Assembly (NCBI GenBank): GCA_964510955.1
Contig: CAZEDW010000059.1
Span: forward strand, 1 to 18,169
From: JAFLCM01 sp964510955
Lineage (GTDB): Bacteria; Planctomycetota; Phycisphaerae; Phycisphaerales; UBA1924
Reading direction: 5' to 3'
DNA: 18,169 bases
Shown here: piece after piece, positions 14,896-18,169 of the stretch
How the letters are laid out: each line of letters starts with the position of its first letter
Numbering within the stretch: position 1 is the first letter of the stretch
Notes under the pieces: generated by a model
What the model was told of the DNA's origin: nothing
Seen by the model: the letters and a program-made list of their open reading frames with translations, nothing else
Databases searched by the model: none
Translations under genes and position numbers: made by a program

Positions 14896-15414
14896 ATGAA
14901 CCGGTGGTTATCCATTCTCCTGCTGGTGCTGTCTCAGGCCCTGCCGATCGGTTGGGCCTGTGGCCAGTTGCGGACCTGTTCGGCAGGAGCGCCGTCGGAG
15001 AAGTCGTGCTGCTGCGCGGGCGAAGCCGCGGCGGACGATGAGACGTGCGGATGCGCCGGCGAATCGCCGGCCGAGCCGAATAATTCATGTGGTTCCGCCG
15101 GGCGGTGCGGGGGCATCGGTTCCCAGCCCGGCGCGTGCGGCGTTGGGCCGGCGTGCTCGGTGACGGGCAAAGCCCCCGGCTGCGCGTGCTCGGCATGCCC
15201 CGCCAGCGGTGCCGGCGAGCGGAATCAGAACCGACCCCTCCCGCCGCAGACCTCGCCGGTCGAGTTGGCGTGGCTCGGCGCGGGCCAGCCCGGTTGCCAC
15301 CCGCTGCTCGAGGAACTCTCGTCACCCGGTGCGACGGGCGCTGTGGTCGCCGCGAGGCTGACCGACGCGGAGTCGGGTCGGGTCCGGGCGAGGCTGTGCT
15401 GCTGGACAATCTGA
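14896..15414 (+). CDS. Secreted cysteine-rich protein, unknown function
   Basis: The 172-residue product opens with a signal peptide (MNRWLSILLLVLSQALPIGWA) directly followed by Cys22. It contains 17 Cys in total, 14 of them between residues 22 and 101, in motifs such as CCC (38-40), CGC (51-53) and CACSAC (96-101). CCCAGE (38-43) and CGCAGE (51-56) look like an internal repeat. The Cys-rich half is rich in Gly, Ala and Ser. It is followed by a Pro-rich linker RNQNRPLPPQTSPVE and a tail ending RARLCCWTI. Metal binding or an oxidised, disulfide-rich exported protein are both possible. GTG 14890 is an alternative start two codons upstream. It lies 51 bp after the astD-like gene and 142 bp before a second Cys-rich exported protein, suggesting a related role for the pair. 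No family recognised. Confidence 0.75.
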   Translation: MNRWLSILLLVLSQALPIGWACGQLRTCSAGAPSEKSCCCAGEAAADDETCGCAGESPAEPNNSCGSAGRCGGIGSQPGACGVGPACSVTGKAPGCACSACPASGAGERNQNRPLPPQTSPVELAWLGAGQPGCHPLLEELSSPGATGAVVAARLTDAESGRVRARLCCWTI

Positions 15415-15556
15415 GGGAGCCGCTTGGCGGCACTGCGCGCCAGGGATGCCCCGCGCGCGGCCGCCCAGAGGCGTTTCCCCATGCTTGCGCGTGGGGCCCT
15501 GTTCCAACACGCAGACGATTCATTTCCATTCCCAATCAACTCACGGAGATACTCCG

Positions 15557-15871
15557 ATGACGACTCTTGTTGCTTCCCTGTGCGCCGCCTCGCTGCTTCT
15601 GATCGGCGGCGCTTCGTTCACCGCGTCCTCCAACTCGCCCGCCCGCGGCGCCGGCTGCTGCTGCGGCGACGCCTGCTCGTGCGAGAACTGCACCTGCAAC
15701 TGCGTTGAAGGGTGCAAGTGCTGCTCCGGCGGCGCATGCACCTGCGGCGACGGCTGCACCTGCCCGTGCTGCAAGGGGGGTGAGATGGCCAAGGCGTGCC
15801 ACCACGACACGGCCAAGGCGACCCCGAAGGCCGCCGCGTGTTGCGGCGGCTCTTCTTGCTGCGGCGAGTGA
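15557..15871 (+). CDS. Exported metallothionein-like cysteine-rich protein
   Basis: The 104-residue product has a hydrophobic N-terminus (MTTLVASLCAASLLLIGGAS) that looks like a signal peptide lacking the usual basic start. The rest is almost pure Cys motifs: 22 Cys among residues 34-104, including CCC, CSC, CTC, CNC, CKCC, CTC, CTCPCC, then Cys-His-His (81-83) and terminal CC pairs (95-96, 101-102). The density of CxC and CC and the lack of aromatics in the core resemble metallothioneins, which bind soft metals such as Cu(I), Zn and Cd through thiolates. No known bacterial metallothionein fold (SmtA/BmtA, MymT) is evident. ATG 15557 is chosen because GGAG lies eight bases upstream and it starts the hydrophobic segment; the frame extends further upstream. 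A strong terminator follows 33 bp after the stop. Confidence 0.8.
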   Translation: MTTLVASLCAASLLLIGGASFTASSNSPARGAGCCCGDACSCENCTCNCVEGCKCCSGGACTCGDGCTCPCCKGGEMAKACHHDTAKATPKAAACCGGSSCCGE

Positions 15872-15904
15872 GCGGCGCCGATTCGAAGGATGCGATCCCG
15901 CATG

Positions 15905-15941
15905 GCCGCCCCGCGCCTCGATGGCGCGGGGCGGCTTCTTT
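15905..15941 (+). terminator. Intrinsic (rho-independent) terminator
   Basis: GCCGCCCCGCGCC (15905-15917) and GGCGCGGGGCGGC (15923-15935) form a perfect 13-bp GC stem with a TCGAT loop, followed by TTCTTT. It ends the transcript of the metallothionein-like gene and separates it from the flagellar/two-component operon. Confidence 0.9.
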
Positions 15942-16173
15942 AGGGAGGTGTTTGGAAGTCCCAACGCCGGCGGGCCGTGGGGAGCGATCAAGGGGCGGGG
16001 GGCTCGGCGGCGTCCCCCCGGCCTCGGGTCCGCCGAAACGCGCAAGAAGTGGTCCGAAAACTGCCGAGACCTGCGCCCTTGTGCCGAAACTGGAGCGTCC
16101 CAATCGTCGCGCGGAGCGCGGCGGAGCCAAATGGGCCGTCCACGGAGGGGCGGTCGGCAGAAAGCCCGTCAGG
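15942..16173 (+). other. Leader/promoter region of the FlgN-kinase-regulator operon
   Basis: This 232-bp non-coding stretch lies between the terminator and the FlgN-like gene. Its only candidate promoter element is a GG-N10-GC match at 16050-16065 that loosely resembles a sigma-54 site. No clear sigma-70 or sigma-28 consensus is seen. Confidence 0.4.
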
Positions 16174-16725
16174 ATGACGCCACCCAACGCTCAACATCAG
16201 ACCCCGGGTACCACGTCCCAGGCCCCGCCTCCCGGGAGCGACGAGTCCAACCGCCAGGCCGACGAGGCGTGGCTGGGGACGGTGATCGAGAAGCTCGATC
16301 GTCAGCGCGGCCTGTTCCGCGAGCTCGATGCGCTGAGCGAGCAGCAGTCGGTGTGCGTGAAGGCCGGCGATACCGACCGGTTGCTCAACATCCTGTCGCA
16401 CAAGCAGGGGCTGATCGACCGCATCCAGGGCCTGAGCAGCGAACTGCAGGCGGTGGGGCAGGACTGGGCCGCCAGAATCGCGGAACTTCCGGAGCGGTCG
16501 CGTCTGCTCATCAAATCCAGGACGGACGAGCTCGACGCGATCGCGGCGTCGATCCGGTCTCGTGACGATGCCGACCGGGCTTCGCTGGAGGTGCAGCGGG
16601 GGGTGATCGCCGAGGAACTCTCGGGGACCGTGCGTACCCGCGGCGCCGTGGGCGCGTATGCCCGCTCGGCGGCGGGTCGCGAGATGGCCGGCCCGTCACC
16701 CCGGTACCAGGATCGGAGGGGATGA
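16174..16725 (+). CDS. FlgN-like flagellar export chaperone
   Basis: This 183-residue cytoplasmic protein is predominantly helical. A Pro/Gln-rich N-terminus (about 1-25) is followed by long amphipathic helices. The segment LFRELDALSEQQSVCVKAGDTDRLLNILSHKQGLIDRIQGL has the FlgN pattern: a helix, a 'use of Ala/Gly-Asp' turn, then a K-Q-x-L-I helix. FlgN proteins bind the hook-associated proteins FlgK and FlgL before export. ATG 16174 is the first start after the terminator and after non-protein-like sequence; its ribosome-binding site is weak. The stop overlaps the start of the histidine kinase by ATGA, so the two are translationally coupled. The kinase/NtrC-type regulator context downstream supports a flagellar role. 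Sequence similarity alone is modest, and a generic coiled-coil protein is the alternative. Confidence 0.65.
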   Translation: MTPPNAQHQTPGTTSQAPPPGSDESNRQADEAWLGTVIEKLDRQRGLFRELDALSEQQSVCVKAGDTDRLLNILSHKQGLIDRIQGLSSELQAVGQDWAARIAELPERSRLLIKSRTDELDAIAASIRSRDDADRASLEVQRGVIAEELSGTVRTRGAVGAYARSAAGREMAGPSPRYQDRRG

Positions 16726-17726
16726 GCGTGCCCGCGACGGCGTCAGCGCGAGCCTCGACCGCCGGCGGGTCCCGCGCCCGGCATCGGTCCGTCACGCCCG
16801 GCGCAGAGCTGTCGCCGGGCGACCTGGGCGAGCTGTTGGCAAGGTTCAATGAGGCGACGGCGAAGCTCCAGACCGCCCACGAAACACTGACGGGCGAGGT
16901 GGCCCGCCTTGAGAAGGAGTTGAGGGGGGCGAACCGTCAGCTCCGGCGGGCGCGGCAGCTCGCCGCGCTGGGGGAGATGGCGGCGGGGATGGCGCACGAA
17001 ATCCGGAACCCGCTGGGGTCGATCAAGCTGTACGCCAAGCTGCTGGTGGAGGACCTGGGCGACCGTCCGGCGCAGCGCGAGGTGGCGGTCAAGATCGCCG
17101 GCGCGGTGGACAGGCTGAACGCGGTGGTGGGGGATGTGCTGACGTTCTCGCGTGAAGTCGGGGCGCGGCGCGAAAGACTCGACGTTGCTTGCGTGATCGA
17201 AGGAGCGATCGAATCGTGCCGGGACCTGGTGGACGGGTGGGGTGTCCGCGTCGGGGTTGAGGGTGCGGCGGGGGCGGAGGTGGACGCGGACCCGACGCTG
17301 CTTTCGCAGGCGCTGGTGAATGTGATCCGCAACGCGTGCGAGGCGATGGAGGAGTCCGGGGCGGCGTTAGACCGCCGCGAGGTGGTGATCCGGGTGGAGC
17401 GCCGGCGTGTCCTCGACGCCGAGGGCAGGCGGCGGGACGCGACGAGCATCGCGGTGATCGACCGCGGGCCGGGGGTGCCCGACGGCGTGATCCCGCGCAT
17501 TTTCAACCCGTTTTTCACCACGCGTCACACGGGCACCGGGCTGGGGCTGGCGATCGTTCACCGCATCGTCGATGCGCACGAGGGCAGCGTGAGTGTTCGG
17601 AACAACCCCGCGGAGCGGGGCGGGGCGACGGTCGAGCTTGTCATCCCGGATCGGAGCGAGAAGCTGCCCGCGGCACGGACCGCCGCGGGAGAAGAATCGG
17701 CAGTCACGGAGGAAGTCTGTTCATGA
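16722..17726 (+). CDS. Soluble histidine kinase (NtrB/FleS/FlrB-type)
   Basis: This 334-residue kinase has no signal peptide, membrane segment or PAS domain. A disordered N-terminus (1-30) leads into a coiled coil (about 36-80) and then the HisKA domain, with phosphoacceptor H92 in MAAGMAHEIRNPLGSIKLYA. The HATPase domain follows: N box with N204 in NVIRNACEAM, G1 DRGPGVP (D248), F box FNPFFTTRHTGTG, and G2 GTGLGLAIV. The HExRNPL sequence and the TGTGLGLAIV end are typical of kinases that phosphorylate NtrC-family regulators. GGAGG lies just upstream of ATG 16722, which overlaps the FlgN-like stop (ATGA). The stop in turn overlaps the ATG of the response regulator. With only a coiled coil as input, it is probably controlled by a protein partner, perhaps the flagellar export apparatus. 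Confidence 0.94.
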   Translation: MSVPATASARASTAGGSRARHRSVTPGAELSPGDLGELLARFNEATAKLQTAHETLTGEVARLEKELRGANRQLRRARQLAALGEMAAGMAHEIRNPLGSIKLYAKLLVEDLGDRPAQREVAVKIAGAVDRLNAVVGDVLTFSREVGARRERLDVACVIEGAIESCRDLVDGWGVRVGVEGAAGAEVDADPTLLSQALVNVIRNACEAMEESGAALDRREVVIRVERRRVLDAEGRRRDATSIAVIDRGPGVPDGVIPRIFNPFFTTRHTGTGLGLAIVHRIVDAHEGSVSVRNNPAERGGATVELVIPDRSEKLPAARTAAGEESAVTEEVCS

Positions 17727-18169
17727 GCACGGTACTGGTTGTCGACGACAAGGAAATGCTCCGCGACAGCGTCGCGGTGACGCTGCAGCGGGCCGGTTTC
17801 ACCATGCTGGCGGCGTCCAACGGCACGCAGGCGATGGAGATCGTCGCCTCGCGCCGGCCCGACGCGGTGGTGACCGACCTGAAGATGCCCGGCATGACGG
17901 GCATCGACCTGGTCGAGAAGGTGAAGCAGTTCGACGAGGACCTGCCCATCGTGCTGATGACGGCGTACGGGACGGTGGACACCGCGGTGCGCGCGATGAA
18001 GCTCGGGGCGTTCGACTACATCACCAAACCATTTGAGGGCGATGAGCTGGTGATCGCGGTGAAGCGGGCGCTGGAGCACGCGCGGCTGAAGCGTGAGAAC
18101 GCGGTGCTGCGGGCCGGCACGCCGGCGTCGGCGGCGGTGCTGTCGGGCGAGGCGACGCCGGGGGCGGCG
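17723..18169 (+). CDS. NtrC-family response regulator, 3' end outside window
   Basis: 149 codons are present with no stop before the window ends. The receiver domain is complete: acidic pair D8/D9 in VLVVDDKEM, phosphoacceptor D52 in VVTDLKMPGMTG, T80 in LMTAYGTVDTAV and K102 in ITKPFEGDEL. The sequence from MTAYGTVDTAVRAMKLGAFDYITKPF is the hallmark of receivers attached to sigma-54 activator (AAA+) domains, so an AtoC/FlrC/FleR-type protein is expected beyond the edge. A helical linker and Ala/Gly-rich spacer (about 125-149) follow. The start overlaps the kinase stop (ATGA), and GGAGG is at 17708-17712. This is almost certainly the cognate partner of the kinase. Confidence 0.93.
   Translation, partial: MSTVLVVDDKEMLRDSVAVTLQRAGFTMLAASNGTQAMEIVASRRPDAVVTDLKMPGMTGIDLVEKVKQFDEDLPIVLMTAYGTVDTAVRAMKLGAFDYITKPFEGDELVIAVKRALEHARLKRENAVLRAGTPASAAVLSGEATPGAA

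Noticed and set aside
14741..15535. 264-codon minus-strand Arg/Ser/Pro-rich frame opposite the first Cys-rich protein
   Set aside because: No signal or domain; the plus-strand frame has a signal peptide and a structured Cys pattern, so it is preferred.

Overview
The window is GC-rich chromosomal DNA, and every convincing gene has strongly G/C-biased third codon positions. The gene content points to a planctomycete-type bacterium, possibly of the Phycisphaerae. The clues are a squalene-pathway HpnE whose N-terminal motif (DNCQHVVMGCC) I associate with planctomycete forms, an RND pump with its adaptor, flagellar-type two-component genes, and small secreted cysteine-rich proteins. This placement is inference; there is no rRNA or other phylogenetic marker in the window.

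Layout. 1-379 is a lower-GC stretch with no recognisable gene. 380-2913 (minus strand) holds glmS and, upstream of it, a conserved-looking protein of unknown function. A spacer carrying an imperfect 17-nt direct repeat precedes a single-domain response regulator (3185-3700, plus), which converges on hpnE (3719-5077, minus). A 256-bp divergent spacer with a clean inverted repeat separates hpnE from a membrane fusion protein and an HAE-1-type RND transporter (5334-9821, plus). Next come a small secreted alpha-helical protein (10084-10641), an exported GH13 alpha-amylase-family enzyme (10755-12377), a helix-turn-helix-like small protein with Pro/Ala-rich tails (12571-13107) and a solitary AstD-type aldehyde dehydrogenase (13288-14844).

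Two adjacent secreted cysteine-rich proteins follow (14896-15414 and 15557-15871). The second looks like an exported metallothionein-like protein (22 Cys in its last 71 residues) and is followed by a near-perfect intrinsic terminator (15905-15941).

The right end is a tightly coupled operon: a FlgN-like chaperone, a soluble histidine kinase and an NtrC-type response regulator that runs off the window. The genes are joined by ATGA stop/start overlaps, and the set looks like a FleSR/FlrBC-type flagellar control module.

Functionally the window is mostly housekeeping (amino-sugar synthesis, hopanoid/squalene pathway, efflux, carbohydrate use, motility control). There are no mobile elements, CRISPR arrays, tRNAs or rRNAs that I can support. 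The least explained items are the two cysteine-rich exported proteins, the secreted helical protein and the terminase-small-subunit-like protein.
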